Positions 1 to 8,466 of a DNA stretch of 58,917 nt are shown piece after piece. The DNA comes from Bacteroidota bacterium (GTDB lineage Bacteria; Bacteroidota; Bacteroidia; Chitinophagales; Chitinophagaceae), in assembly GCA_023416995.1 (NCBI GenBank), contig JAEZGI010000028.1, positions 1 to 58,917 on the forward strand, written 5' to 3'. A program made the position numbers and the translations under genes. Every line of letters begins with the position of its first letter. The stretch's first letter is position 1. Under the pieces are notes generated by a model. It searched no databases and was not told the origin of the DNA. It saw only the letters and a program-made list of their open reading frames with translations.

Positions 1-290
1 CCGCGTCAAACCAGCCGCGATAAATCAGAGCAATAAATCGGTTGGGATGAGCCAGAGCGATTCGCCAGTTGGGATGAGCCAGTAGCGATAGCCCGCTGTG
101 ATAACTTGTCGCAGTAACAGGCCGTGATAACCTGCCGCATAACTTGGAGGATAAGGCTACGGCGATAACCCACCGTGATGAGCCAGACTGATAAGCAGCG
201 CGACCAGTCAATCGCCGTAAGTCGGCCAAGATGAACCTGAAGCTATAAGCTGGCTTCGATTGGCTCAGCGGGCAATGTTCGCCAACTAAG
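1..290. repeat. Degenerate 13-14 bp tandem array
   Basis: The first ~290 bases are built from a loosely conserved unit of about 13-14 bp with a core like GATAA or GATGA followed by CC(A/T)G and CG. The clearest exact copy pair is GTTGGGATGAGCCAG at 41-55 and 68-82, 27 bp apart (two units). Other recognisable units are GCGATAAATCAG (17-28), GTGATAACCTG (124-134), GCGATAACCCA (162-172) and GTGATGAGCCAG (175-186). No conserved reading frame runs through it, and the copies are too diverged and lack the unique spacers of a CRISPR. The array may continue left of the window. Function is unknown. Confidence 0.6.
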
Positions 291-838
291 GGCGATTACT
301 ATTGCTCCTCTTCGACGAATGCTAATTAAACGGTTCTTTGTCTATTTACATCGCGCTGACAAGGCATGAGTCGCGGTGGTGGACATTCTGGCTAAAGGTC
401 AAATTGCTGCAAATGTTTGCTGCCAACCTGAGGCGATGGCGAAAAACAGAAGGCAATGCCTCGACACAGAGGGGCCATCGAAATCATGGCGCACTGGCTT
501 TTACCAAGGCATGTTTAGGGCCTGTGTTGTTTACTATTGATTCGAACCATCGGGAATTGCTCAAGTTTCACTTCTAAAAAAACAACACAGCCTGCGATGC
601 AAGGGCGGTTCCGCGTAAGGCACCTTATTTTTCCGGTCAGGGCACCAAAGCAGATCAAGGCGCTCAAGAGCCCGGCTAAGGAAACCTCCATCAACTGCCG
701 ATCAGGGCAAAAAAAGCCGATCGCGAACTCAAAAACACTAAAACACAAACGCGTATGCAGCCCGGAAAAATTCAGTGCCGTCGCGGACCGCCCGCGGCAT
801 CAGAGGCAGGCGGGCCACAGCAACGACCATGCATAAAC
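291..838. other. Gene-free stretch left of the protease
   Basis: This stretch between the degenerate repeat and the protease terminator holds no ORF that I can recognise. The longest open frames are under 100 codons and show no hydrophobic, domain-like or conserved pattern. It is richer in GC-containing short words than the neighbouring genes and could be decayed coding sequence or a continuation of the repeat-derived DNA. I see no tRNA, promoter or insertion-sequence end. Confidence 0.5.
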
Positions 839-841
839 GAA

Positions 842-867
842 GAAAGCGCCGGAAAACCGACGCTTTC
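842..867 (-). terminator. Intrinsic terminator of the Prc-like protease gene
   Basis: Read on the minus strand this is an 11-bp stem (GAAAGCGTCGG with CCGGCGCTTTC, one G-U pair) closed by a TTTT loop and followed by TTCGTTT. It starts about 20 bases after the stop of the protease gene, so it most likely ends that transcript. The T-tract is short, which lowers certainty. Confidence 0.65.
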
Positions 868-886
868 AGAAAGTTGTAAGCTGATT

Positions 887-3007
887 CTATTTCTGCGCAT
901 AGGCGTAACCGTTAACAGTTACCAGCATATCCTTTAACACCGCCACAGCTTCACCAAGATACAGATCCGTTTTTAAACGGTTGATCCAATAGCGATTGTT
1001 CTCCCTGCGGAACTCTTCTTTTTTCGCCAGCATCAACGAATCTTCTTGTGTGTTCCGCACACCGAGTTCAGTTTTCAGAGAACTTGAACTTCTCACATCC
1101 CTGATCGCCTTGCTGATCTTTTCACGTTCCTCACGGAACTTCTGAAAGTTCAACGAATAAGTATTGCTTGACTGATCCAGCCAATCAATAGTGCTGTTAA
1201 GTTTTGCAAAAGTTTCATCTGATGCTATTCGTTCATTGCTTTTATGGCGCAGCACTTCAATGTAGGCTGTATCACTGGCCGGCGTGTACAGCGCCTGTCT
1301 TATTGTATCCCAGGGCAAGGCAGAAGGATTATATCTTTCCTGTACATGCGAAAGTTTGTTAAAGCCTGGTAAGATAATATCGGGAGACACACCCTTTATT
1401 TGAGTGGCACCACCATTTACACGATAATATTTCTGCACGGTAAGATGCAGGGTTCCCAGATCAATATCTTTTGCACGCATGTCTTTGCCCGGAACGGAAA
1501 AACCACGCTGAACGGTTCCCTTACCATAAGTGTTTGCACTTCCAACAATCACTCCCCGTTTGTAATCCTGTATAGCTGCCGCGAAAATTTCGGAGGCTGA
1601 AGCGCTGTATTCATTCACCAGCACTACAAGCGGACCGTCGTACAAGATACTTTTGTTATTCACACCATCCGCTTCTACTTCTTTACCTCTTGCCTTCACT
1701 TGTACCACGGGACCTGTTTTCATAAATAAGCCCACCATCCTGATTACTTCGCCAAGACTACCGCCGCCATTATCGCGTACATCAACAACGACACCTTTTA
1801 CGTTTTCCATTTTCAGTTTAACCAGTTCAGCAGCTACGTCGAACGCACAACTGCGACCGTTATCATCGCCAAAACTTGTATAGAATTTCGGGAGATAGAT
1901 ATAACCGATCTTCTCACCAGGTTTACTTGAATCCTCAATAATGGCACTTCTCACGAAAGTATCTTCCAATTGCAAGGCATCTCTTTCAAGTGCTACCACT
2001 TTCACGGTTCCATCGGCTTTCCGGAAACCAACTGAAACAACTGTTCCCTTTTTGCCGCGGATCATCTTTATCACTTCGTCCATTGACAACCCTTCCGTTG
2101 AAACGGCTTTGCCTTTGCCTTCTGCCACTGAGACAATCACATCACCTTTATCTACCTGTCCGGAGCGCCATACGGGCCCACCTATCATGGGCTCAGACAC
2201 TTTTACTTTACCCTCCGATTCCTGGAGCAATGCCCCGATGCCATAATAGATGCCACTAAGGTTTTCCTGGAAGCCGCGTCGGTCGACCGGCAGAAAGTAA
2301 CCTGAATGTGGATCCATCAAACCAACGATTGCGTTCACATACTGCGAGAAGCTTTCCTGTTCAGTGGCATTATCCAATAACCTTTTGAAATTTCTTTGTT
2401 GCGCCCTTAACACATATTCACGTGCACGACGTTCAGTGGCCGTATCCAACTTATTACCAATCAGGCTAGCAACACTGTCGGTCAGCATCTCATTGTAATT
2501 GCTCAGCACTGAATATTTAAGATACCGGCGCCATACTTCTTCTTTCTCTGCTTTTGAAGCCGGATAATCAAGACTATCACGGTCGGTATTATATTGTTCA
2601 TCCTTATCAAAGGTGAAAGGTTTAGCAAGAATTTTTGTGGCTAGTTCACTGCTTTCGGCCAGGCGTTTACGATAGACCTCACCTGCAGCACGAAACAATG
2701 TAAGTTTGTCTCCGAGTATCTCATTGTCGATCTGTGTTTCATATTTACTGAACGATTCCAGGTCAGTACGCAGAAATATGAATTTGCCGGGATCAAGTGT
2801 TGAGAAATAAGAAGCAAATGCCTGGCGGGAAAAATCATCATTGATCTTTTTGGGATCGTAATGAATATACTCAACCATCTTACCGATGTTATGTACGATC
2901 TCGTCGTAATTTTCTGCTACTTTTTCTTTTTGGGCAAAGGTCAGCAGTGGCAGTGCAGCAATCAGAACTACAATAAATAATGACCGGTACGTGTTGTTGC
3001 TATTCAT
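887..3007 (-). CDS. Carboxy-terminal processing protease (tail-specific protease, S41 family)
   Basis: 706 residues, close to the ~680 of E. coli Prc/Tsp. A hydrophobic signal peptide (residues 8-26, ending LLTFAQ) predicts periplasmic export. The N-terminal helical Tsp domain includes the LDPGKFIFL stretch (71-79). A PDZ domain spans about 245-340, and the S41 core follows. The catalytic serine lies in NEYSASASEIFAAA (465-478), with its lysine partner in TYGKGTVQ (Lys496). A C-terminal Prc-specific helical domain completes the protein. The family degrades periplasmic proteins with nonpolar C-termini. It has its own promoter and terminator, so it is probably not part of the carotenoid operon upstream. 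Confidence 0.93.
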   Translation of the reverse strand: MNSNNTYRSLFIVVLIAALPLLTFAQKEKVAENYDEIVHNIGKMVEYIHYDPKKINDDFSRQAFASYFSTLDPGKFIFLRTDLESFSKYETQIDNEILGDKLTLFRAAGEVYRKRLAESSELATKILAKPFTFDKDEQYNTDRDSLDYPASKAEKEEVWRRYLKYSVLSNYNEMLTDSVASLIGNKLDTATERRAREYVLRAQQRNFKRLLDNATEQESFSQYVNAIVGLMDPHSGYFLPVDRRGFQENLSGIYYGIGALLQESEGKVKVSEPMIGGPVWRSGQVDKGDVIVSVAEGKGKAVSTEGLSMDEVIKMIRGKKGTVVSVGFRKADGTVKVVALERDALQLEDTFVRSAIIEDSSKPGEKIGYIYLPKFYTSFGDDNGRSCAFDVAAELVKLKMENVKGVVVDVRDNGGGSLGEVIRMVGLFMKTGPVVQVKARGKEVEADGVNNKSILYDGPLVVLVNEYSASASEIFAAAIQDYKRGVIVGSANTYGKGTVQRGFSVPGKDMRAKDIDLGTLHLTVQKYYRVNGGATQIKGVSPDIILPGFNKLSHVQERYNPSALPWDTIRQALYTPASDTAYIEVLRHKSNERIASDETFAKLNSTIDWLDQSSNTYSLNFQKFREEREKISKAIRDVRSSSSLKTELGVRNTQEDSLMLAKKEEFRRENNRYWINRLKTDLYLGEAVAVLKDMLVTVNGYAYAQK

Positions 3008-3038
3008 CAGAAATACGATTGAACTTTTCTAAATATAC

Positions 3039-3046
3039 CAAATTTA
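3039..3046 (-). promoter_or_regulatory. Bacteroidetes-type -7 element for the protease gene
   Basis: The minus strand reads TAAATTTG, a perfect match to the Bacteroidetes TAnnTTTG consensus, about 32 bases before the protease ATG. A TTG lies about 22 bases further upstream, slightly beyond the usual 19-21 base spacing. The call rests on consensus and position only. Confidence 0.5.
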
Positions 3047-3079
3047 TGCCCCTGTGAGGACCAGTTTCCAATGATACAA

Positions 3080-3108
3080 AATTCGCAGCGCATTTAAAAC
3101 CGCGAATT
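3080..3108 (-). terminator. Possible terminator after crtY
   Basis: An inverted repeat AATTCGC/GCGAATT with a 15-base loop lies about 50 bases after the crtY stop. On the minus strand it runs into TTTTG. The stem is only 7 bp and the T-tract is weak. It could end the carotenoid operon before the separate protease promoter at 3039-3046. Confidence 0.35.
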
Positions 3109-3156
3109 GGATGGATGGTGGCGGGCCAGACAGCTTTAACAAAAAAACTGTACAAA

Positions 3157-4314
3157 TTAGAAGAAGACCCGCGGGGCCTCCACAACCGCCGCACGGAGAA
3201 AAGGCAGGATGGGAAGTGAACGGACAATGGAAAGGTCCTGTTTGAGCGTAGTTTCATTATCAAGAAAAGCAAACACATCCTGCATCGGATTGCTGCGGAA
3301 CAAACGGGTGAAAACCGCTGCTCCTGGCAAGCGATCGTTTGCCAGGATATTCAGCAGCGTTGCGTCATACCAATCAAATTTTTTTTGTTTCCGGTCTCGT
3401 GAACCAACCGGGAAGTTGCCTGTTTCGAGATTATAGACAATTTCGTGTGACTGTTTTTGTATAAAGCTAAAAGTATAACCACTTGAAGCTTTTGTTTGAC
3501 CGCCTGCTGTTCCGATATTGATAACCGACCCCGAACTCCGCCGAAAGCGGTGAGTAGTCATCGGGATGACACCGTATTCCGTGTCGGTTACCTCGTAAGC
3601 ATAAACACCTGGAATCCTTGAAATGTAATTATCGAGTCGCTGATCATAAATTCCTTGTTCGAGGACAGTGCCACTGAACATGGTATATTCAACAAGGGCC
3701 TCAGAAGTGGATAACGGTAACACATAAACGAAGGATGTACCATCGGTTTGTTTCACCCTGAAATCCATCAAGGTGGCAAAACCGGGATCGAAAACCGGTT
3801 CGGCAGTTCGGATAGTATACCCTTTAAAATGCTGTAAAAGCCTATGCTCGCCTCGCTTGCGTGATCCTGACTCCCAAATGATACTGTTGAAAATAAATTG
3901 CGCGGTAAACGATCCCACGGAAGTTTCGGCCACAGCTTCACCGGCGCTGTTTGTGCCTACCGAAACAACGCTGGCTTCCAGCCGGGACACAGATGCAGAT
4001 TTGCCGATGATCCGAAAACAATAGTTGTAGAAGTCTATACCGCGAATCATTTTATAGGTATAGGGCGCGATATCCTGTTCTGCGGTAAGATACTTGCTGT
4101 ACACTCCCAGTCGTTGCCAGGACCGGTAAACAACAGGCTCAAAAAAACCAGGTGACTTTTCCCAGAAACACCAGGTACGATCGTTGTCTTTTTTCGGGGA
4201 CTGATCAATCAGCAGGATCTTTTTATCCGCCAGCTTTGGAGAAGAAAGCATCCGCAACACCAGGCTCAGACCTGCACAACCGCTACCTGTGATGATGTAA
4301 TCATATTGCCTCAT
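3157..4314 (-). CDS. crtY: Lycopene beta-cyclase (CrtY type)
   Basis: 385 residues, the usual size for bacterial CrtY flavoproteins. The N-terminus carries the dinucleotide-binding motif GSGCAG (10-15) followed by LLIDQSP. The family signature DRTWCFWEKSP follows at 45-55. A second conserved region, YGVIPMTTHRFRR and then NIGTAGGQTKASSGY, lies in the second half. The family converts lycopene to beta-carotene by cyclising both ends. The start codon overlaps the crtZ stop by 4 bases, so the two genes are translationally coupled. It is the last gene of the carotenoid operon. CrtL-type cyclases are the alternative, but TWCFW favours CrtY. Confidence 0.93.
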   Translation of the reverse strand: MRQYDYIITGSGCAGLSLVLRMLSSPKLADKKILLIDQSPKKDNDRTWCFWEKSPGFFEPVVYRSWQRLGVYSKYLTAEQDIAPYTYKMIRGIDFYNYCFRIIGKSASVSRLEASVVSVGTNSAGEAVAETSVGSFTAQFIFNSIIWESGSRKRGEHRLLQHFKGYTIRTAEPVFDPGFATLMDFRVKQTDGTSFVYVLPLSTSEALVEYTMFSGTVLEQGIYDQRLDNYISRIPGVYAYEVTDTEYGVIPMTTHRFRRSSGSVINIGTAGGQTKASSGYTFSFIQKQSHEIVYNLETGNFPVGSRDRKQKKFDWYDATLLNILANDRLPGAAVFTRLFRSNPMQDVFAFLDNETTLKQDLSIVRSLPILPFLRAAVVEAPRVFF

Positions 4315-4835
4315 TCCGCGAAACCGGGTTTGGATGCGTCGGTTTTTGATTCGGTTTTATTGCGGGATTGCATCTTTTTGTCACGGCGGATCTTTTCCCA
4401 GTATTTACGATGAACAACCAACATTCCGAAGCACTCTCCATCATGTTTGTCCAGGTGTTTATGATGCATTTTATGCCCCCAGCGAATAGCCCGGATATAC
4501 GTATTATCAGATCTGCTGAACCATTTGAATCGCTGGTGAATGATAACATCGTGCACGATAAAATATGCGGCACCATAAGCCATCACCCCATACCCGATCG
4601 CCTGTAACCAGTAAATATCTTTGATAGTGGCATAAAGAATAGTCAGGAAGGTGGGTATGCCAAAGATCAGGAAGAATGCATCATTTTTCTCAAAGAAACC
4701 TGGTCCTTTCTGATGATGGTCCTCATGGAGGTACCACAAAAAACCATGCATCACATAACGATGCGTCAGCCAGGTAATCACTTCCATTATGGCAAAAGTG
4801 CCAATGAATATTCCTATAAATAATAGCGGATGCAT
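4311..4835 (-). CDS. crtZ: Beta-carotene hydroxylase (CrtZ, membrane di-iron)
   Basis: 174 residues with several hydrophobic segments and the histidine clusters of the fatty-acid-hydroxylase/CrtZ family: HRYVMH (25-30), HEDHH (37-41), HDVIIH (95-100) and HKMHHKH (121-127). These residues hold the di-iron centre. The family adds 3-hydroxyl groups to the beta-ionone rings, turning beta-carotene into zeaxanthin. It lies between idi and crtY and overlaps crtY by 4 bases. The C-terminus is charged and lysine-rich. No ketolase gene is adjacent, so zeaxanthin is the predicted end product unless modifying enzymes lie elsewhere. Confidence 0.94.
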   Translation of the reverse strand: MHPLLFIGIFIGTFAIMEVITWLTHRYVMHGFLWYLHEDHHQKGPGFFEKNDAFFLIFGIPTFLTILYATIKDIYWLQAIGYGVMAYGAAYFIVHDVIIHQRFKWFSRSDNTYIRAIRWGHKMHHKHLDKHDGECFGMLVVHRKYWEKIRRDKKMQSRNKTESKTDASKPGFAE

Positions 4836-4857
4836 ACCAACTCAATTTTGTTTTCAA

Positions 4858-5394
4858 TCAGACAACCGGCGATCCGGCTGCGACACTATTCTTCACTTTA
4901 GGGAAGGCGATATGAAACCAGCTTGTAAATCGTGAGGGATGAGAAAGCAGTGAAGCTTCTATATCATCCATACTTTTGAGACAATAATCTTTTACTTCAT
5001 CAGGGTTTGGACGAATAATTCCTTCATAAAAACCTGTAAACACATGATCAAACTCGTGTTCCGTAAGTCCGTTTTCAAAATGTGTACGGTAGGTAAAACT
5101 GAATAGCTTTTTCAGGGATGTGGTGAATCCCAGTTCTTCCATAAGACGACGGTTTGCAGCATCTGCGGTTTCTTCACCGGGAGCAGGGTGACTGCAACAG
5201 GCGTTGGTCCACAAACCCGCGCTATGATATTTATGCGCGGCACGTTGTTGCAATAACATTTCACCACGGCTATTAAAAATAAAAACACTAAAGGCACGAT
5301 GCAAGACAGCTTTTTGATGTGCTTCCATTTTTTCCATCGTTCCAATTTCTTCGTCCTGCTCGTTGACCAGTATTACTTCGTGCGTTTCTGCCAT
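4858..5394 (-). CDS. idi: Isopentenyl-diphosphate delta-isomerase, type I (Nudix)
   Basis: 178 residues, matching type I IDI. The catalytic cysteine motif TNACCSHP (63-70) is present, with Cys67 aligning to the essential cysteine. The Nudix-like segment, PGEETADAANRR followed by LMEELGF, spans 72-90, and the acidic EHEFDHVF segment follows further on. The enzyme interconverts IPP and DMAPP, feeding prenyl diphosphate synthesis. It sits 3 bases after the crtB stop, so it is cotranscribed with the carotenoid genes and probably raises precursor supply when pigment is made. Confidence 0.95.
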   Translation of the reverse strand: MAETHEVILVNEQDEEIGTMEKMEAHQKAVLHRAFSVFIFNSRGEMLLQQRAAHKYHSAGLWTNACCSHPAPGEETADAANRRLMEELGFTTSLKKLFSFTYRTHFENGLTEHEFDHVFTGFYEGIIRPNPDEVKDYCLKSMDDIEASLLSHPSRFTSWFHIAFPKVKNSVAAGSPVV

Positions 5395-5397
5395 GAT

Positions 5398-6234
5398 TTA
5401 AAGTAGATTCAATTGATTTTTTAGCCCGGCTCTTGCAACAATCATAGCTTTCCTGTAATTGGGAATTCTAACCCGCTCATCCATGATTCTTGAAGGTTGC
5501 AACTTTTTGATTTTGTCGAAAAGCGAAAGATAATATTTATAGGCCACGTACACACCGAACTTCGCCTTCCATGGCAAACGCAATATACCGTTGTATGCGT
5601 CCTGAAAATCCTTTTCAATATCATCTTCTATTTCCTTTTTCATGCCGGGTGTAAAATTATAGAAATCCACACCGGGAAAATAAGTGCGTTTTAAGAGCTC
5701 ATAATCATTTTTCACATCACGTAAAAAATTAACCTTTTGAAAAGCTGATCCCAGGGCCTGCGCCGCGGGTCTTAACTGATCGTATTTGATATGATCACCT
5801 TCACAGAAAACATATAAACACATAAGGCCAACAGACTCGGCGCTTCCATAGATATATTCCTGGTAAATACCACGGGTATAATGCTGATCGGACAGGTCCA
5901 TTTCCATACTTGCAAAAAAAGCATCAATCAGATCGAAGCTGATATTGTATTCATTAACGGTTAGCTGAAAGCTGTGAAGAATGGGATTAAGACTGATGCG
6001 GCGTTCGATAGCATCAAAAGTTGCTTTTTTGAACTCTGCTAATAATACTGCCCGGTCATGGTCATGAAAGGTGTCTACAATTTCATCAGCAAACCGCACA
6101 AAGCCATAGATATTATAAATCGGCTTCCGCAAATCATGATGCAATAAACTGATGGCAGAAGAAAATGAACTGCTGTATTCCTTCGTGGTAATACAACTGC
6201 ATAGTTGACTCACTTTATGATAAATGGGCATCAT
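5398..6234 (-). CDS. crtB: Phytoene synthase
   Basis: 278 residues of the squalene/phytoene synthase family. The first aspartate-rich motif DEIVD (50-54) and the second, NFLRDVKND (169-177), bind the Mg-diphosphates. The TTKEYSSSF stretch near residue 20 is typical of trans-isoprenyl head-to-head synthases. The enzyme condenses two GGPP to phytoene. The GGPP synthase is not in this window. A second ATG lies one codon in. A 160-base gap separates it from crtI and contains a copy of the putative regulatory box, so crtB may have its own promoter. Confidence 0.94.
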   Translation of the reverse strand: MMPIYHKVSQLCSCITTKEYSSSFSSAISLLHHDLRKPIYNIYGFVRFADEIVDTFHDHDRAVLLAEFKKATFDAIERRISLNPILHSFQLTVNEYNISFDLIDAFFASMEMDLSDQHYTRGIYQEYIYGSAESVGLMCLYVFCEGDHIKYDQLRPAAQALGSAFQKVNFLRDVKNDYELLKRTYFPGVDFYNFTPGMKKEIEDDIEKDFQDAYNGILRLPWKAKFGVYVAYKYYLSLFDKIKKLQPSRIMDERVRIPNYRKAMIVARAGLKNQLNLL

Positions 6235-6354
6235 GCTTTAAACAATTTACCAATATAAATCCAATATACCATCACTGATTTTGAGACGTGCGGAATATTG
6301 AAGACTGAATTGAAGACAGATAAATTAACGCGCACCTTCATCATCTTGTTCGCT
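6235..6354 (-). promoter_or_regulatory. Possible crtB promoter region
   Basis: The crtI-crtB gap holds TATATTGG-like sequence on the minus strand close to the crtB ATG, seven of eight matches to TAnnTTTG. It lies downstream of the shared regulatory box at 6355-6395. I see no convincing -33 element, so this is a weak candidate for an independent crtB promoter. Confidence 0.3.
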
Positions 6355-6395
6355 TGTTTAAAACATCGCTTGCCGGATGTCAAAAAAGTTAAACA
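6355..6395 (-). promoter_or_regulatory. Putative operator box upstream of crtB
   Basis: The plus strand at 6378-6395 reads TGTCAAAAAAGTTAAACA, nearly identical to TGTTAAAAAGTTAAACA at 8517-8533 upstream of the sigma factor gene. It extends to an inverted repeat GATGT/ACATC, and an 11-bp palindrome TGTTTAAAACA lies just beside it (6355-6365). TGT/ACA half sites resemble the TnnACA half site described for CarH-type B12 regulators. The box begins directly at the crtI stop codon. Its operator role is inferred from the repeat and the neighbouring MerR gene. Confidence 0.5.
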
Positions 6396-7919
6396 TCATT
6401 TCTGCAGATAACGGAACACTTCGCGTGCAACAACCTCACCACTGATCAAACTGGGTGGTACACCCGGACCTGGTACTGTTAACTGGCCGGTATAAAAAAG
6501 GTTACCGACCTTTTTGCTACGCATGGATGGTTTAAAGATGGCCGTTTGTTTCAACGTATTCGCGAGCCCGTAAGCGTTGCCCTTAAATGAATTGTAAGCA
6601 GTTTTAAAATCTGTCAAACCGAATGACTGACGGAAGATAATCGCATCGTCGAGATCTTCGCTGAAGCGTTCCCTGAACCGCCGCCAGATCATCTCAAAAT
6701 AGCGCTCTTTAAGTGCTTCTGTTTCGCCTGGTAAACCTGCGGCTACAGGCACAAGGAAAAATAAGTTTTCATACCCTTCAGGAGCACAATCCGGATCTGT
6801 TACAGATGAAGCACAAACATAAAACAAGGGGTCAGATGGCCATTTGGGTTCATCGTATATCTCGCCGCTATGTTTTGTAAAATCTGTATCAAAGAATAGT
6901 GAGTGGTGCTGAAGACCGGAAATTTTTTTATTGAGACCGACATAATATAACAAACAGCCTGGTGCCATGCTCCTGCTGTTCCAATAACTGTCGGAATAAG
7001 ATTGAAAGGCGGCAGGCAATAATGCCGTTTCTATATGATGATAATCAGCAGCGCCGACAACTACAGAAGGATGATAGGTTTCACGAAAAGTGACCACTTT
7101 TTCAATGCACTTGTTCGTTACCGTTAGTTGGGTAACCGGTTCATCAAACCGGAACTCTACGCCCAGTTCAAGAGCCAGTTTATACATTGCGTTCACGATA
7201 CTATACATACCGCCCTGGGGGTACCAGGTTCCACCAACGATATCCGCATAGTTCATAAGACTGTACAAAGCAGGCGTATCACGGGGAAGTGCGCCGAGAA
7301 ATAACACCGGGAATTTCAGGATTTCCCGTAGCTGCGGGTGTTTAAACAGCTTATCGACATGCTTTTCCATCGACGTAAGCAGATCAAGCTGAAAAGCCCC
7401 TTTGATCACATCCGGATCAAGAAATTCCAGGACTGAAAGACCAGGCTTTTGCACTAGTTTTTTGATCCCTACATCGTATTTGTATTTTGCTTCTTTTAAA
7501 AACTTTTCAAGCCTGTCTGATGAGCCTGGCTCTAAGGATTCGAATAACCGGTTAAGCGATTGAAGATCTGCCGGCAGATCAGTATAGTTGTCCGGCCAGT
7601 ACACGCGGTATGAAGGATCAAGTCGTTGCAGTTGATAATAATCACTTCTCCTTTTCCCAAAACATTCAAAAAAACGATCAAAGACATCGGGCATCCAATA
7701 CCAGCTTGGGCCCATATCGAAAGTAAAGCCCTGCGTTTTTAGTTGTGCAGCGCGCCCGCCGGGCGTTGATTGCTTTTCAAGAACAAGCACCTTCGCACCA
7801 CCTTTTGCAAGAAAGCAAGCGGAAGAAAGACCGGCAAACCCGGCTCCAATAACGACTGCAGATTTATTGGCTGTGATAAAAAGAAATTGAAGATGAATAT
7901 ACAGTGAAAAAAAAGGCAT
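6396..7919 (-). CDS. crtI: Phytoene desaturase (CrtI type)
   Basis: About 507 residues from the ATG at 7919. The FAD-binding motif VVIGAGFAGLSSACFL is followed by VLEKQSTPGGRA and the CrtI-typical FTFDMGPSWYWMPDVF. The C-terminus has the family block NLFYTGQLTVPGPGVPPSLI. The enzyme desaturates phytoene to lycopene. An upstream in-frame TTG at 7931 gives 4 more residues. Both candidate starts lie in the hairpin of the terminator that follows the sigma factor gene. The roughly 20 residues before the GxGxxG motif are hydrophobic and unusual, so the real start may be non-ATG and further in. Confidence 0.93.
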   Translation of the reverse strand: MPFFSLYIHLQFLFITANKSAVVIGAGFAGLSSACFLAKGGAKVLVLEKQSTPGGRAAQLKTQGFTFDMGPSWYWMPDVFDRFFECFGKRRSDYYQLQRLDPSYRVYWPDNYTDLPADLQSLNRLFESLEPGSSDRLEKFLKEAKYKYDVGIKKLVQKPGLSVLEFLDPDVIKGAFQLDLLTSMEKHVDKLFKHPQLREILKFPVLFLGALPRDTPALYSLMNYADIVGGTWYPQGGMYSIVNAMYKLALELGVEFRFDEPVTQLTVTNKCIEKVVTFRETYHPSVVVGAADYHHIETALLPAAFQSYSDSYWNSRSMAPGCLLYYVGLNKKISGLQHHSLFFDTDFTKHSGEIYDEPKWPSDPLFYVCASSVTDPDCAPEGYENLFFLVPVAAGLPGETEALKERYFEMIWRRFRERFSEDLDDAIIFRQSFGLTDFKTAYNSFKGNAYGLANTLKQTAIFKPSMRSKKVGNLFYTGQLTVPGPGVPPSLISGEVVAREVFRYLQK

Positions 7920-7937
7920 ATTGTTTTTCAATATGCC
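7907..7937 (-). terminator. Perfect hairpin terminator after the sigma factor gene, spanning the crtI start
   Basis: The minus strand reads GGCATATTG, AAAAA, CAATATGCC and then eight Ts: a perfect 9-bp stem with a textbook T-tract, starting 9 bases after the sigma factor stop. The ATG of crtI is part of the 3' arm of the stem. It should terminate many transcripts from the sigma gene, or act as an attenuator controlling crtI. Confidence 0.8.
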
Positions 7938-7945
7938 TGGTAAGT

Positions 7946-8446
7946 TTAGTGACGATCGATCTGCGCTTTCAACAACTTTCGCGCGAAGTGAATCCGGCTT
8001 TTGATGGTACCCAAAGGCTCGTTCATCATATGCGAGATCTCATGGTATTTAAAGCCATCAAAATATAAAAGGAACGGGTTCCGGAATATTTCAGGAAGAT
8101 TATGCACCGCCTGCTGAATATCCTTCACCCTCAGATTGCTTTCAGCATTGTTAGCCGTTACCGACTGGCTCTGATTCAGCAAAAATTCATTGGGCGTATT
8201 ATCGAAGATGGTATTCTGTTTCGATTTCCTGCGGTAGTTATTTATAAAAATATTTCGCATGATAGTGTACAACCAGGCCTTAATGTTGGTGCCTACATTA
8301 TACTTTTCCTTATTAGCAAGTGCACGGAAAAGCGTTTCCTGGAAAAGGTCCTTCGCTGCCTCGGAGTCGCGCGTCAGTGTGATCGCAAACGGCTTCAGGA
8401 ATTCAGCGTTATTCACCAGCATATTGTTAAATTCCATTGTAGACAT
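7946..8446 (-). CDS. ECF-type RNA polymerase sigma factor
   Basis: About 166 residues from the ATG at 8446; a longer reading frame opens at a TTG at 8497 but would cover the predicted promoter. Region 2 contains RDSEAAKDLFQETLFRAL and then IKAWLYTIMRNIFINNYRR. Region 4, with PEIFRNPFLLYFDGFKYHEI and then GTIKSRIHFARKLL, is the helix-turn-helix that reads the -35 element. It lies between the B12-type MerR regulator and crtI, so it probably directs transcription of the carotenoid genes. No anti-sigma gene is adjacent, which suggests control by its own expression. Confidence 0.9.
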   Translation of the reverse strand: MSTMEFNNMLVNNAEFLKPFAITLTRDSEAAKDLFQETLFRALANKEKYNVGTNIKAWLYTIMRNIFINNYRRKSKQNTIFDNTPNEFLLNQSQSVTANNAESNLRVKDIQQAVHNLPEIFRNPFLLYFDGFKYHEISHMMNEPLGTIKSRIHFARKLLKAQIDRH

Positions 8447-8466
8447 GATCGGTGTATTTAATTCGC

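Noticed and set aside
1..290. Repeat array as CRISPR
   Set aside because: Units are 13-14 bp, diverged and contiguous, with no unique spacers and no cas genes.
537..836. Plus-strand ORF of ~99 codons left of the protease
   Set aside because: No recognisable domain, basic low-complexity composition and overlapping competing frames.
3000..3278. Minus-strand ORF overlapping crtY 3' end
   Set aside because: Shadow frame of crtY and of intergenic DNA; no domain pattern.
7931..7931. TTG at 7931 as crtI start
   Set aside because: It lies in the terminator stem and only adds four residues; ATG 7919 is preferred, though also in the hairpin.
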